From Malurus cyaneus samueli (taxonomy: Eukaryota; Chordata; Aves; Passeriformes; Maluridae), in assembly GCA_009741485.1 (NCBI GenBank), contig CM019218.1, forward strand, positions 53,305,612 through 53,369,611: 64,000 nucleotides of DNA, in the 5' to 3' direction. The notes under the pieces were generated by a model. That model was not told the DNA's origin. It saw only the letters and a program-made list of their open reading frames with translations, and did no database searches. Position 1 is the first letter of the stretch. Every line of letters begins with the position of its first letter. Positions 38,285 through 50,899 of the stretch are shown here, piece after piece. Both the position numbers and the translations under genes were made by a program.

Positions 38285-38720
38285 TAGAATCACAGAAAGA
38301 ATTCTGGAATGGTTTGGGTTGAAAGGGACCTCAAAGCTCATCCCATTCCACCCCCTGCCATGGCAGGGACAACTTTCACTGAACTGGGTTTCTCAGAGCC
38401 CCATCCAAATATGGCCTTGATTTTTCCAGGGATCCAGGGGCAGCACTAGCGTTCTCTGGGCACCCTGTGCCAGGGCCACCCCACCCTCAAAGGGAAGGAT
38501 TCTTTCCCAATATCCAATCTAAACCCTGCCCTCTGGCACTGGAAAGCCATTGCCCATTTTCCTGTCCCTCCATCCCTTATTCCACGCCCCTCTCCAGCGC
38601 TCTTGAGCCTCCACTAGGCACTGGAAGGGGCTCTTAGGTCCCCTGGAACCTTTTCTTCTCCAGGCTGAACATCCCAGCTCCCCCAGACTGGCTCCACAAT
38701 AGAGGGGTTTTCCTTTTTTC
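38285..38720 (-). mobile_element. CR1 3' end, ~435 bp
   Basis: ATTCTGGAATGGTTTGGGTT through CTGCCATGGCAGGGACAACT, CACCCTGTGCCAGGGCCACC and CTCCAGGCTGAACATCCCAG. Longest CR1 copy in the window. Confidence 0.92.
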
Positions 38721-38964
38721 CTGGAAACTATTGGAGCCTCAACCCTGTTTTAATTAAAGGCTTTGACCATGTAACAATTATTCTAAAGCTTAGAAACATC
38801 CCATGACCATTCAGCAGGTTGAAATATTGCCAGGAATTCTGCACCATTCCTGCGAAAGATCAGGCTGGAGGAACCTGCACCTGTCTCCTACACCCAGACC
38901 TGAGTGACCACTGACAGCTTGAGAAATTCCTCAAGGAGTAGCCACAAATCAGCAGCAAATAGCC

Positions 38965-39115
38965 ACAAATCTGCTGCACTCGTGAAAGTGTTTCAGGTCA
39001 GGCTGGATGGGGCTTGGAGCAACCTGGTCTGGTAGGAGGTATCTGTGCATACGGCAGGGGGTGGAACTGGATAAGCCTTAAAATCCTTCCCAGTTCAAAT
39101 CATCCTGGGATTTTG
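38965..39115 (+). mobile_element. CR1 3' fragment, sense
   Basis: GGCTGGATGGGGCTTGGAGC, AACCTGGTCTGGTAG, then TTCAAATCATCCTGGGATTT. Confidence 0.85.
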
Positions 39116-39344
39116 TGAGTGCAGATTCAGCCCAGAGCTCAGATTTGCATTTGTTTTTCCAGCTCTTTGATCTCCCCCAGGAGTGTTTTGAAGGAATTGT
39201 GGCTGTTGTTGAGCAGCATGGCTGGAGACCCCCATGGAGAGACCTTGTGTGGCTCTTGGCTGAACATCAAACCACCATCTCCAGCCTCCTGGGCACCCCC
39301 TGATCCCAACAGCTCCTCATCCACACCCTCATTAGGGGATTACA

Positions 39345-39500
39345 GGATCATGGAATGGGTTGAGAGGGGCTGTAAAGCTCTTGCCATTCCAGCCCCTGCC
39401 ATGGGCAGGGACAACTTCCACTAGACCAGGTTGCTCCAAGCCCCATCCAACCTGGCCTGGAACACTTACAGGGATGGACAACTTAGAGCCCCTTTCAGAG
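39345..39500 (-). mobile_element. CR1 3' fragment, antisense arm
   Basis: GATCATGGAATGGGTTGAGA, CCTGCCATGGGCAGGGACAA, CTAGACCAGGTTGCTCCAAG, CCCATCCAACCTGGCC. It faces the next, oppositely oriented copy. Confidence 0.9.
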
Positions 39501-39795
39501 CCTAAATGGGTCCAGGAGAGCTGGAGAGGGACTTTGAGCAAGGGCTGGAGTGTCAGGACAAGGGAGAATGGCTTCTCACTGCCAGAGGGCAGGGTTAGAT
39601 GGGACATTGGGAAGGAATTCTGCCCTGTGAGGGTGGCGAGGCACTGGAACAGGCTGCCCATGGATGTTGTGGATGCCCCATCATGGGCAGTGTTCAAGGT
39701 TAGGTTGGACAGGGCTTGGAGCAGCCTGGGATAGTGGATGGTGTCCCTTTCCACGGAATGAGATGTGCTCCAACTCAAACCATTCCAGGATTTAA
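39501..39795 (+). mobile_element. CR1 3' end, sense arm
   Basis: GGTTAGATGGGACATTGGGA, GGCACTGGAACAGGCTGCCC, GGTTGGACAGGGCTTGGAGC and CAAACCATTCCAGGATTT. With the preceding copy it forms an inverted pair. Confidence 0.92.
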
Positions 39796-41204
39796 TGATA
39801 AATGGACATGCTTGGAGATATGGGATAAAAAGGCCAAGTCTGGTGTCTTTGGATCCAAGTCTGGTGGTGACAGGAAAGAAACAGCCAAGCAAGGCCTGTA
39901 AAATGGGAGTTAGATAGCAAAGCAGTGGCTAACTTGGAAAGAGGGAACAGTGAGAAGAGATGGACTCGGAAAAGATATTTCGTTTTCCTGATTATTAAAT
40001 TGTCATCTTGAGCTGGGCTTGTTTTTAAAAGCCAAACATCCACTGAATTTCCTGCAGAGACAACAATCCCGAGCTGTTCCAAACATGCAGCCAGGCTCTC
40101 CCTGCCATGCAGCTCCTGCTGAGGGAAAAGCTCATTCCCCAAACACTGGGAGGTGGGGGATGGAGACCCCAAACCACCGAGCTCCAGGAGGCCAACCTTG
40201 TGCTTCAGTATTCCCAGTGTTTGTTTCTAAAGCTGACCCAGGCAGTACCACCCTGGTAACTGGAGAAGGTTAAAGGAGGCACCGAAGTGACCAAACACCA
40301 ACTGGGAAAACATGAAACAAGAGCCGGGCATCGGATCCCCAGGAACAAAGGAGACAGCACAGGGATCACCACAAAGAGCGTGCTGAAAAAATAATCGGCA
40401 TCTGTCCCTCATTTCAGCTCCAAACCCCATTTAAGTCATTAAAAGACCATTTTTTCCATCCCATTTCTGCAGAGAACAAGTGCCTGATGCATCCCAGGAG
40501 GTGCGGACACAGCTCTGCTCACTCCAAACTTCCAGAAGATTAGATTCATGATCTAATTAAAAAATTCCTCTTTACAACTCCCTCTGCTCTTCCGAGAAAA
40601 GTTATTTCAATGCCCTACCTCAGAATTTAATGAAACTTGAACCATATCCAGAGGGCTCATGGAGGATAGATGGAATCGCAGCTCCTCAACTGAGGTGTCT
40701 GCTGGAAATGGTCCATCCCCAAATCCCAGTGGTGGGCATGGACATTCACCCACGTGTCCTGACAGGAGCACATGATGTACACAAGACACAGGGGACAGAA
40801 GAATTCCCATCCCACAGCTGGAAAATGGTATTGTGCAGAAAAGAGGGTGTTTGACCCTGGTGGAACGAAACCTCTTTTCCAGGAGATTAAATAAATCACG
40901 GATGATTCCTGAAAAACTCGAGGGGTTCAGGCACTCTGGAGAAGGCTGGTTCTGGAGATAAGGAACACTTTGCCTGTCCTGCATCTGGTTTTGATGGGAA
41001 AAGGGCAGAACTGAAAGTCAAGGGGAAGGTTCACAGAGACCCAATGGAAAGGTGGGAACACATGGGTGGAATCTGCAGCTCCAACACCTGAGGACAGGGA
41101 AATTGCAGCCACCAGTGCAGCTGCAAAAAGACCTCCATGGAACTCAAACCCCACAGAAAAGCTTTATTTCCAAAGAGATCTGATTTGCTATCAAATTAAT
41201 TATG

Positions 41205-41470
41205 ATCATGGAATCATGGGATTGTTAAGGTTGGCCAAGCCCTCTGCGTTCATCGAGTCCAACTGTATCCCAGTCCAACTGTATGTACACCCTAATCCAT
41301 GTCCCAAGGGCTATACCCACACATTTTTTTAACATTTCCAGGGATGGAGACTCCACCACTGCTCTGAGCAGCCAGTGCCAGGGCTGGACAGCTTTTGCCA
41401 TGAAGGTAATTTTCCCTGATATCCACCCTAAATCTTTCCTGGTGTAGTTTGTCCTGAGCCAGGTCCATGT
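41205..41470 (-). mobile_element. CR1 3' end
   Basis: ATCATGGAATCATGGGATTG, TTAAGGTTGGCCAAGCCCTC, TCATCGAGTCCAACTGTATC, CTCCACCACTGCTCTGAGCA and CCTAAATCTTTCCTGGTG, in antisense order. A different subfamily from the copies at 38-40 kb. Confidence 0.9.
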
Positions 41471-42999
41471 GAACTGTGTGAGGAGAATCTTCTCATGGCC
41501 ACGAGTCACCAGGACTCTCCAGGAGACCCAGGTACCTACAGGATCAGAGAAAACAGCTCCCTGCAGCTTTTCCAGCAGGATTCCTACATCACATCCTACA
41601 AGGAAGGACATGTGGAGCAGCAGCCACTGCTGAGACAACATCTGAAGATCAACACCCCATCACAGAGCTTTGTATCAGCATTCCCAGGGCATTCAGCAGC
41701 TCCAGAGCTGAGGAGCAGCCAGGTCTAACCCCCTCTGGAACACGGCTCCACAGCACAGCTGCTGGGCTCCAAGAAAAAACACTTTAATTAATGGTATAAT
41801 TAACTGCAGCCCAGATTTGCATCCCCAGAAAACACTTTCCTACCCTAAACCAAAACACAACCAAAACAGTGCTAAGGAAGCTTCGGAGAACTCAGAAAAG
41901 AAAAAAAAGGTTGGAAAAATCAGTGTCAGGAAAAAGCCAAGGGCTCCTGGAGCAGTGGAGGAGGGTGAATTATGCAAACTAAGGTTATTTTAAAACAAAC
42001 TTATGCATTTAATTATTTTTGCATTAATTAGCAGCACCGCTTCAACATAATTACACACAGTATCCAAAGCCAGGGACGCTGTCCAGGCTGGATAACAGGG
42101 TGTTTTGGGCAAAAACAGTTCAGTGTTGGTGCATGCACAGAGCCAGTGCCACAAAAATGCTGTTCACACAAGGAATGGGACAACTCTGGAATCCAGCTTT
42201 ACCACTTGGGGTCACACAAACCCCTGAGACATGGCACAGAACAACATGCTAGACCTTTGAAAAAGTGCTGCAAGTGGAGCAAAGGATCTGGGTTAGCTCC
42301 TCACCCAAGCAGGAAGGGCTCCAGCACCCTCCTTCATTTGGCTGCTCATCCCAACTGGAAAAATCTGCCAAGGTTTCCACGTCAGCAGAACTGTGTATGT
42401 GCCTGCCGAGGAGAATTTTCCTGGGGGCAAATGGGAGCAGAGAAATGGGAGTGAGGGCTCCTGGGCCATTCCCAGCATGTTGCCAGCCTCCCGGGCCATT
42501 CCCAGCCTCCCAGGAGCTTTGGCTGCTGTTCCAGAGAGCGAACCCCTGGTCCCCATCACTCCTATCATGCCGGTTTCCAGCAGAGCTGCCAGTGTCATTC
42601 CAACCCAGAACAATAATTACATCCCACAGGGCTGTAACAACCAGGGGCAGTCATTATTCAATGCTCGGGTTTCATTTGTTTGATAAAATATCCCCAATTG
42701 CTCAACAAATTTCAGAGTTGTGAAAGGGAAACACAAGAGAGGGACTTTAAATCCCTGTGGAGAAGCTGCTGGGAACAGCTTCAGGATTGACACCTCAGCA
42801 ATTTTGTGGTTATCCAGGTGCTGGGGCTACTTCCTCCAACATCCAAACCCTCTCCCAGGTGGAAGGTGCTGAAAAAATTAATCCAAAGCTCCTGGGAGAA
42901 GGGAACACACCTGGGATTCTCTCTCCTTCCTCCCCTGCTCAAGAGAAGATAAGGGTTATCGAGGAGAGAAATGAAAACACACCAAAACTCTGATTTGGG

Positions 43000-43530
43000 G
43001 ATTTCTGACTTCCTGTCCTCTCAAATATCTCCTGATTTTTGGGATATTTGACTTCCCTTCTTTTCCTCTCCTAAGATCTTCCAATTCTGGCTGTATTTGT
43101 CATCCTCTTCTCTTACCAAATCTCCTCATTTCAGATAAGTTTTACTTACTTTCCTGCTCTTCTCCTTAATCTCCCAAATTTAGCTGTATTTGCTTTCCAC
43201 TCTTCTATTAAATCTCCTGCTTTTGGTTGTATTTGCCTTACTCTTGCTCTCCTCTCCCAGATCTTCTAATTCAGGCTGCATTTCACTTCCTCTTTCCCAA
43301 ATCTCCCAATTTTCAGTGCCTTTACCTTCTTCCCTCTCTTCTCTCCCTAAACCTCTTATTTTCAGGTGTATTTTACTTCCTCTTCCTCCCCTCTCCCACA
43401 TATCTCCTGATTTTCATGTGTATTTGATTCCTCTCCCAAATCTCCTGATCTGGGCTGTATTTCACTTCTTCTCCTCTCCCAAATTTCACTATATTTGCCT
43501 TTTTCTCCCTCTCCTCTCCCAACCCTCCAG
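43000..43530. repeat. pyrimidine-rich ~57-bp tandem repeat
   Basis: About nine diverged units of the form GTATTT.ACTTCCTCTTC, CTCTCCCAAATCTCCTGATT, TTCAGGCT. One strand is almost pure pyrimidine and each unit carries a pyrimidine run followed by AG. It would be in GNAI3 intron 1 if the assembly is right. Confidence 0.85.
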
Positions 43531-44744
43531 ATTCTGGGTCCATCCGTGCCTCCCCAGCCTCCTCACACCCCAGCTGGGAAGGATCCAGCTTCCTCTCCAG
43601 AGGCACAGCTTTTCCTTACTCATCACAACTCTGCAGATCTCAAACTGGGGCAGCTCTTTTAGCAGAGCTGGGAAGGATGTGTGGATTCCAAACTTCAGGA
43701 AAAATCCATTTTTTTTTTCACCAACTCTGAGAGAGGCAGGAACCACTCACGCAACAACCCAAGGTCTTGCAGATCCCAAAAATTTTATATGGGATAAAAA
43801 ACTCCTCCTCAAACAATAGAAAAATCCTCATGGACTTTTCCATCGGCCTCTGGTGCCTCATTGAAAGGACATCCCCCCTGCAGATTTCTTCTGGGAATTC
43901 CCTGTTCTGCTTTACCTGCACATCAAGAAGGATACGTGTGAGGAGATTCCAGCACTCTCTGGTATTCCCAGGAATCACCACACTCAGTTTTAAAACCAGG
44001 CAACACCTGAGAGAGATTTGCAAGTGACAGCCAGGTGCAAACCTGACCTGGGATCAGGTAGATCCAGAGGTATGTCCAGAGCAACATTCCAATTACTCCT
44101 AAAAAGCTCCTCATCTGAAGACACACTAGGAAATGTAGGAATTTCCCTGCTATCCAAACCCAGCAACAACCCAAAATCAGCTGCTGCTCTGAGTTTTAAA
44201 GCCTCACCTAGTTTTTAACATATTCCAATTGACTATGGTATGATTTTTGGGAAACTCCCCCCATACCATGTTACTGATAAAACCAATCTCAGCCTTGAAG
44301 CCCTCGGTGCCTTGTTAAAAATGCCACACAAAAATATGAGGAAAGAAATATTCCAGCCAGAGAATGTGCAAGTGTTGCTTAATAACACCAAAACAAACAC
44401 CTGGAGAACAAAGGATTCTCCTGACACACAGCCAAGAGCTTTCCCACGGACACACCAAGTACAACGCTTGGAGCAGCTCCAGCAGGGAGTGAAGAAAATG
44501 GGTGAAATGGGAAAGAAAAAGGATTCCTGGAGCAGGATGGTTCCTTAACACATCCTGCTCTAACAGGACCCACTCAGCGCTGCTGTTCAGATCTTCACAG
44601 ACTCCATCTGTCTCCTCCGAGACAGAAAAATCAGGATAACCAAAAATATGCACCAAGACCTTGAAAAGAGAGACCAGCCTGAGCAGATGGTTCATCAGCC
44701 CTGAGTGGTGCTCATAAAATGCGAGGATTTGAACAGAATTCCGG

Positions 44745-45085
44745 AATCCCAGACTGGTTTGGGTTGGAAGCTCATCCCATTCCAGCCCCTGCCATGGGCA
44801 GGGACACCTTCCACTGTCCCAGGCTGCTTTAAACCCTGTCCAACCTGGCCTTGGACACTCCAGGAGATCCAGGGGCACCCTGTGCCAGGGCCTCACCACC
44901 TTCCCAGGGAAGAACTCCTTCCCCATATCCCATCTAACCCTGCCCCTCTGGCAGTGGGAAGCCATTTCCCCTCATCCTGCAATTCTAGGCTTGCCATCCT
45001 CTATCTCTTGGAGCCCCTTTAGGCACTGGAAGGGGCTCTAAGGTCTCCCTGGAGCCTTCTCCTCCCCAGCTCTCCCAGCCTGGCT
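44745..45085 (-). mobile_element. CR1 3' end
   Basis: CCAGACTGGTTTGGGTTGGA, CCTGCCATGGGCAGGGACAC, CAACCTGGCCTTGGACACTC and CAGGGAAGAACTCCTTCCCC, in antisense order. Confidence 0.92.
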
Positions 45086-45089
45086 GCAG

Positions 45090-45385
45090 AACCACAGAAA
45101 GCCAGGATGGTCTGGGTGAGAAGGGATTTAAAACTCCTCTCACTCCACCTCCTGCCACACCTTTCACTATCCCAGGTTGCTCCAAGTCCTGTCCAACCTG
45201 GCCTTGGATGCTCTGAGGAATGGGACAGCCACAGCTTCTCTGGGCAACCTGTGCCAGGGCCTCACCAGCCTCATAAGGAGGGATTTCTCCCCAGTATCCA
45301 ATTTCTTCCCAGTTTCTCATCTCAATCTGCGCCCCCAGCCTTCAGAGAGGGCAGTTTCTGCCTCCTCTGAGCTCCCATCTTCATT
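45090..45385 (-). mobile_element. CR1 3' end, in tandem with the previous copy
   Basis: CCAGGATGGTCTGGGTGAGA, CACTATCCCAGGTTGCTCCA, CCAACCTGGCCTTGGATGCT and CTGGGCAACCTGTGCCAGGG. Same orientation as the copy ending at 45085. Confidence 0.9.
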
Positions 45386-45516
45386 CCCAAGAACTCCAAA
45401 ACACAGATTAAATACAGCAAAACTCCGCTAAAGGGAATCTGCTGCCCTTCCTAAAGGGAAATCCTCCATCCAGCTCTTCCTAAATCCCGAGAAAAAGCCA
45501 AAAGGCAGAGAATTCA

Positions 45517-46600
<1,084 letters not shown>

Positions 46601-47483
46601 GAGGTCGGTGGAGTCCGTGGCGCCCCCAGAGCCCCCCCTGCCCTCCCCAGCCCGCCCTCATGATGGGGGTCCGGGCTCTGCATCCTCCAGAGGATGCGGG
46701 GCGCCATCGGGGAAATGGGAGCTGGTCTCTGGGGCTGAGGAGGGGTCTCAGGGCAATGGGGGCATGGAGGGACCCCCCTCTGCAGGCGACCTCCCCCCAC
46801 CACCCCCCGACTGTAGAGGAGCCACACAAGGGGGGTGGGCATGGAGACACCGCTCCTGGGGAGACCCCAAACATAAGCCACCCACTCTTATCCCTGGCCC
46901 ATCACTGGGCTTGTGCCCCCCAACTGCTGCCCCAAACCCCGGTGATGCACGGGACCCCCAGTGCCCCCACCGCATCAACCCAGCGAGGGCGTGGGACCTC
47001 CCCAGCCACCTGTGTGATGGCAGCATGAGGACCCTCCCACACCCCAATGAGCATCGTGGGCCCAGCAATCCCCCCAGCAATGAGGACCCCACACACATCA
47101 GCAAGAGCCGTGGGACCCCCAATCCCCTGCTGTGGTGACAGAGACCCCCCACACCCCAATGAGTGCTGTGAGACCCCGCAGCGGTGAGAATCCCTCCCAC
47201 TCCAGGCAGTGCCATGGGACCCCCAGCTCTCTGTGGCTGCAGCCCCCAACCCATCACCCCAGTGGGCATTGTGGACCCCCAATCCCCTGTGGCTACAGCA
47301 AGGACCCCCCACACTCCAGTGAGCATTTTGGGACCCCCAACCTCCCTTGGCAGTGTGATACCCCCAGCCCAGTAAATCCTGTGGGATCTCCAACCATCCA
47401 CGGCGGTGACAAATCCCCCACAACAAGTCACCAATGACCACCTGTCCCCTGACAGCCACATTTACCTCATCCTCCCCCAAACG
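46601..47483. repeat. ~57-bp minisatellite in the GPR61 3' flank
   Basis: Mainly 47000-47420. Units contain GTGGGACCCCCAATCCCCTG, TGGC.ACAGCAAGGACCCCCC and ACACTCCAGTGAGCATTT-like words. It may be within the GPR61 3' UTR; no minus-strand AATAAA is seen. Confidence 0.7.
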
Positions 47484-48788
47484 CTACAGCCCCGCTTTGG
47501 CAGAGCCCGCCACGGGTACAAACACCCCGCTGCCCCCACCCCACTCCGTCCCCTCCGCCGCCGCCTCCTCCTCAATCTGCCCCGGGATGCGAAAATCCAC
47601 GGGGGGCAGGTCCCGCTCGGGGCTGGGGGGCTCTGGCGGGCGGCCGGTGCTCTGGAGGAACTGCAGAAAGTTCTCCTCGATGGAGCCCTCGCGGCTGGGC
47701 AGCCGCAGGTCCTCCTCGGGGGGCTGCTTGAAGAAGCAGGTGAGGAGCCGGCCGAGCTCCCCGCGGATCTGGCGGTTGAGGCAGCCGTAGAAGAAGGGGT
47801 TGGAGGTGAAGCAGCAGAAGCCCAGCCAGGTGACCACGGTCTCGGCCGCCGGCCCGGCCAAGGGCCGAGTGCTCAGCGCCGTGTACAGCTGGAAGGAGAA
47901 GTAGGGCAACCAGCAGAAGAGGAACTGGCCACCCACGGCCAGCAGCACGGCGACCGCCTTGCCCCCGCCGAACATCCTCTGGGGGGTGGTCCGGGGAGCC
48001 CCCGAGCTGGTGACCATGGTGGAGCGGCTGCTGAGCGAGGCCGAGCGCCGGCGCGGCGTCTCCAGCCAGGTGGGCGGCGGGCCGTGGTGCATGGCCGCCA
48101 CCCGCGCCACCTTGAACATGCCGCAGTAGACCACCACGATGATGAGGAGGGGCAGCACGAAGTAGAAGGCGGCGAAGAAGACCACGAAGACCTTGCAGGA
48201 CGGCCCGCGGCTCCACTGCAAGGAGCAGCCGTGAGCGCCGGGCGCCGGCGGGCGGTCGGGGGACAGCCAGCCCAGCACGGGCACCAGCGAGGTGGCCACG
48301 GCCTTGAGCCACACGCCGGCCAGCACTCCGGCCACCAGCCCCGCGGTCATCCGCACCTCGTAGCGCAGCGGGTGCACCACGTAGTAGTAGCGCTCCACGT
48401 TGACGGTGGAGATGGAGAGGATGCACATGGAGGTGAGGCACACGCTGAGGAACAGGTAGACGCGGCACACAGCCTCGCCCAGCCCAGGGCTCTCGAACAC
48501 GGCCGAGCCCGACAGCATCTCCAGCGGCATCAGCGTCAGGGCGGCCAGGAAATCCACCAGGCACAGGTGGAACACGAAGACGAACTTGCGGAGCGCCGGC
48601 GTCTTGGCGATGACCGTCATGACGGCGGCGTTGCCCACGATGGCCGTCAGGTCCAGCAGCACCATGAAGAACAGCCCCACCGACTTGGAGGCCGCGTCCT
48701 TGGGCTTGGCCTCGGCGCTGCTGTTGGGGGGCCGGGACCCCCCTCTAGAGCCGTTCCAGCCCCACGGGGAGGGCAGGAAGGGCTCCAT
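47484..48788 (-). CDS. GPR61: orphan G-protein-coupled receptor GPR61
   Basis: A complete single-exon frame of 434 residues; human GPR61 is about 451. The receptor is an orphan class A, biogenic-amine-like GPCR of brain, constitutively active toward Gs by literature. N-glycosylation sequons lie at about Asn12 and Asn22. TM1 starts near residue 38 (VGLFFMVLLDLTAIVGNAAV) and TM2 holds FHLCLVDFLAALTLMP. The disulfide Cys is about 108, the DRY motif is ERY at 132-134 (VNVERYYYVVHP), TM6 has FCWLPYFSF and TM7 has NPxxY as SNPFFYGCLN. The intracellular tail keeps SREGSIEENFLQFLQ and VDFRIPGQI. The far C-terminus (from EEEAAAEG) is short and glycine-rich compared with mammals. The start has A at -3 and G at +4. 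It lies in the expected place between GNAI3 and AMIGO1. Confidence 0.97.
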   Translation of the reverse strand: MEPFLPSPWGWNGSRGGSRPPNSSAEAKPKDAASKSVGLFFMVLLDLTAIVGNAAVMTVIAKTPALRKFVFVFHLCLVDFLAALTLMPLEMLSGSAVFESPGLGEAVCRVYLFLSVCLTSMCILSISTVNVERYYYVVHPLRYEVRMTAGLVAGVLAGVWLKAVATSLVPVLGWLSPDRPPAPGAHGCSLQWSRGPSCKVFVVFFAAFYFVLPLLIIVVVYCGMFKVARVAAMHHGPPPTWLETPRRRSASLSSRSTMVTSSGAPRTTPQRMFGGGKAVAVLLAVGGQFLFCWLPYFSFQLYTALSTRPLAGPAAETVVTWLGFCCFTSNPFFYGCLNRQIRGELGRLLTCFFKQPPEEDLRLPSREGSIEENFLQFLQSTGRPPEPPSPERDLPPVDFRIPGQIEEEAAAEGTEWGGGSGVFVPVAGSAKAGL

Positions 48789-48962
48789 GCTGTGCCGCCG
48801 GCCTGGCGGCGACTACGGCGCAGCCGGGCATTGCCAGGGGTCACATCCTTGGTGCTCCGAGGGCGGCTGGGGGCTGCTCTGGGGGATGGCACTCAGAGTA
48901 CCCAAAGGTGCCCCCCAGCCCCACTCATCTCCCCGCTGCTCGGCGAGGGGGTACCTGGGGGA

Positions 48963-48987
48963 NNNNNNNNNNNNNNNNNNNNNNNNN
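48963..48987. other. assembly gap, 25 N
   Basis: A run of 25 undetermined bases about 175 bp upstream of the GPR61 start codon. GGTACCTGGGGGA precedes it and CCTGGGGGTGG follows it, so both edges share the G-rich CCTGGGGG word. This suggests a collapsed or hard-to-sequence repeat. Part of the GPR61 5' region may be missing. Confidence 0.99.
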
Positions 48988-49079
48988 CCTGGGGGTGGAG
49001 GATGTCACTGGAGAGCGGAACCTGTCACGGAGTGACCTGACACCTATCCCTGTCATGAGAGGACCTGGACTGAACTGAC

Positions 49080-49520
49080 CCACTACGCCCCCCTACCCAG
49101 GGGGTGGAGGACGAGGAGGAGTCCTGAGAACCCTGAGAGTGAGTGGGACCCAAATGCCAGCTTCCAGGACTGGTGGAGGTGGAGCTGTCAGAATAGTTGG
49201 GAGACCCTGGGGGCCCTGAGAGCCGCCGAACCGAGGCTCACCAGCGGACCTTGTGACAGCCTGGCAGGGACGGGCACAGCCCATGCTGGGGAAGTGAGCT
49301 GTCATGGCGAAGCACAACCCGGGACCCTGAGAGCGGGAGCCGACCGACCTGCATCCCAAGGTACTGGTGGGTGGAGCTGTCAGACAGGGTCCAACGGACC
49401 GCTGAGAGCCTCGACAGTTGACCTCAGCTCAGTTGTGACCCCCATGCACAGCCCCCAAGCACCTGGGGGGAGGCAGAGCTGCCAGAGGGGACAAAGAGCA
49501 CTGGGGGACATGAGATGCCC
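49080..49520. repeat. low-copy diverged repeat upstream of GPR61
   Basis: GGTGGAGCTGTCAGA recurs near 49176 and 49370, and a variant (GGCAGAGCTGCCAGA) near 49470, each followed by a GAGAGCC- or GGGGGAC-type block. Three diverged units at most. Confidence 0.45.
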
Positions 49521-49729
49521 GGGGTCAGCCCAGTGTTGACACCCCACACACAGTCCCTGTCACCCCCCTATCCATCTCTACAACCCCCCACATCAAACCC
49601 CTTCCCCAACCAAAAGCCTCGTTCCCCCAAAATGAGAGGCCACTCGGGTAAAGCCCAAAATTTCCATAATGTACCCCAACCACCCTAAGTGAGCCCTCTG
49701 CCAGGGGGGGAGCCACACGTGGGCGGATG

Positions 49730-50880
49730 GTGAGAGGTCCCAGGATGCGGCGGGGCCGACTTGGCTCAGAGGGAGGGTTTCCGTGTGGTCAACATGCGAG
49801 GGTCCCAGCGAGCAACCGCTGCTCTGAAAAGTTACGCATGCTGCTCAACTTGCTGCTAGGCTGCTGTGGTGTCTCAAACAAGCGGAGAAACCTAGGTGCG
49901 AAGTGCCCTTTTCAGTTGGCCGGCTTGTGGGAGGTGTGACCAAGGCTCTTGGTGTGTCGTGGGCCGCCTCTGGAGGAGATGTTCCGTACGACAATATGGA
50001 ACGCAACCGCCCATGTTTTGAAACAAGAGGCTTCTACGGGCGTTGGTTTAACATGTATTCCCTTAGAGGCCAGTTGTCCATCTTGTCCTTGGGCCGTGAG
50101 AAGGGAATGGGGGTGGCATGGCGGATGGATCGAGAGGGGCAAGCACAAGCTGATGCTCCTGGAGGTGGGGGTAAAAACTCTGTATGGGGGCTAGGGCCCC
50201 GAGAACCCTGCATGCCGCCGCCTCCCGGGGCTGTTCCCACCAGGGGGCACCAGACAGGTGGTGTCCCCCCCCATGTGTATCCGCCTCCTAGGCCGTACCC
50301 TGTGGTTCTTGCATGCAATCTCATTGGCCGATTGCTGGGAATGGGGCGCTCGTCTTGTCTGTGCCCACTCGGGGCTCTGTCCCTGGGGAGCTGGCTGGAT
50401 TCCCTCTTGAATCGAGTGTGGGATGCTCAGAGTGAACTGTCTGGGTGCTGGGGTTGTTGGGGTTGGGGAATCAGCTGACGGAGGAGAGTGTAGAGGGACA
50501 GCCCTGGCGCGCAGGCGGCGTCGCCCCCTCTGTCCCCTCTCACCGTGTCTAGGCCTCCAGGGCACTGCTCTCCCAAGCCCTGTGCTTCGCCCCAGACGGC
50601 CGGAAGATCTCGCGTCACTGAAGACTTTACGCTTCCTGATTGTCAACCCTGGGGATAGACAAGCCCGGCCTTACATGTGTACACAGTGTCAGACCGTACC
50701 AAACCGGGGTGGCATTGCTGCAGGCTTCGCTTTCATCGGGGTGGGGCTTGCTGGGGATATTGGACGGTGGTGCTCGGCCACCGTCCCCGAGCAGGGGCCC
50801 CCCACGCGTTGCCAGGCCGTGGAAATCACCTATGGGCCCCGGAAGCGGCCAGCGATAAGGACGATTAGTTATTATTAGAA
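49730..50880 (+). other. unidentified ORF-bearing island
   Basis: About 1.15 kb free of the minisatellites on either side, with ordinary codon-like composition. Two overlapping plus-strand open frames occur: 49903-50478 (191 codons, Pro-rich centre PPPPGAVPTRGHQTGG) and 50423-50878 (151 codons). The second has an Arg cluster near 50500-50520 and ends in YMCTQCQTVPNRGG, then EITYGPRKRP and ISYY. I recognise neither. A third frame over 49949-50194 is Cys-rich. A degenerate retroviral or other mobile element is possible, but no LTR, primer-binding site or known motif is visible. No function assigned. Confidence 0.3.
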
Positions 50881-50899
50881 ACTATTAAGCGCTGAGCTC

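Noticed and set aside
47406..49040. 544-codon plus-strand frame
   Set aside because: It is the GC-rich antisense shadow of GPR61 and runs through the N gap.
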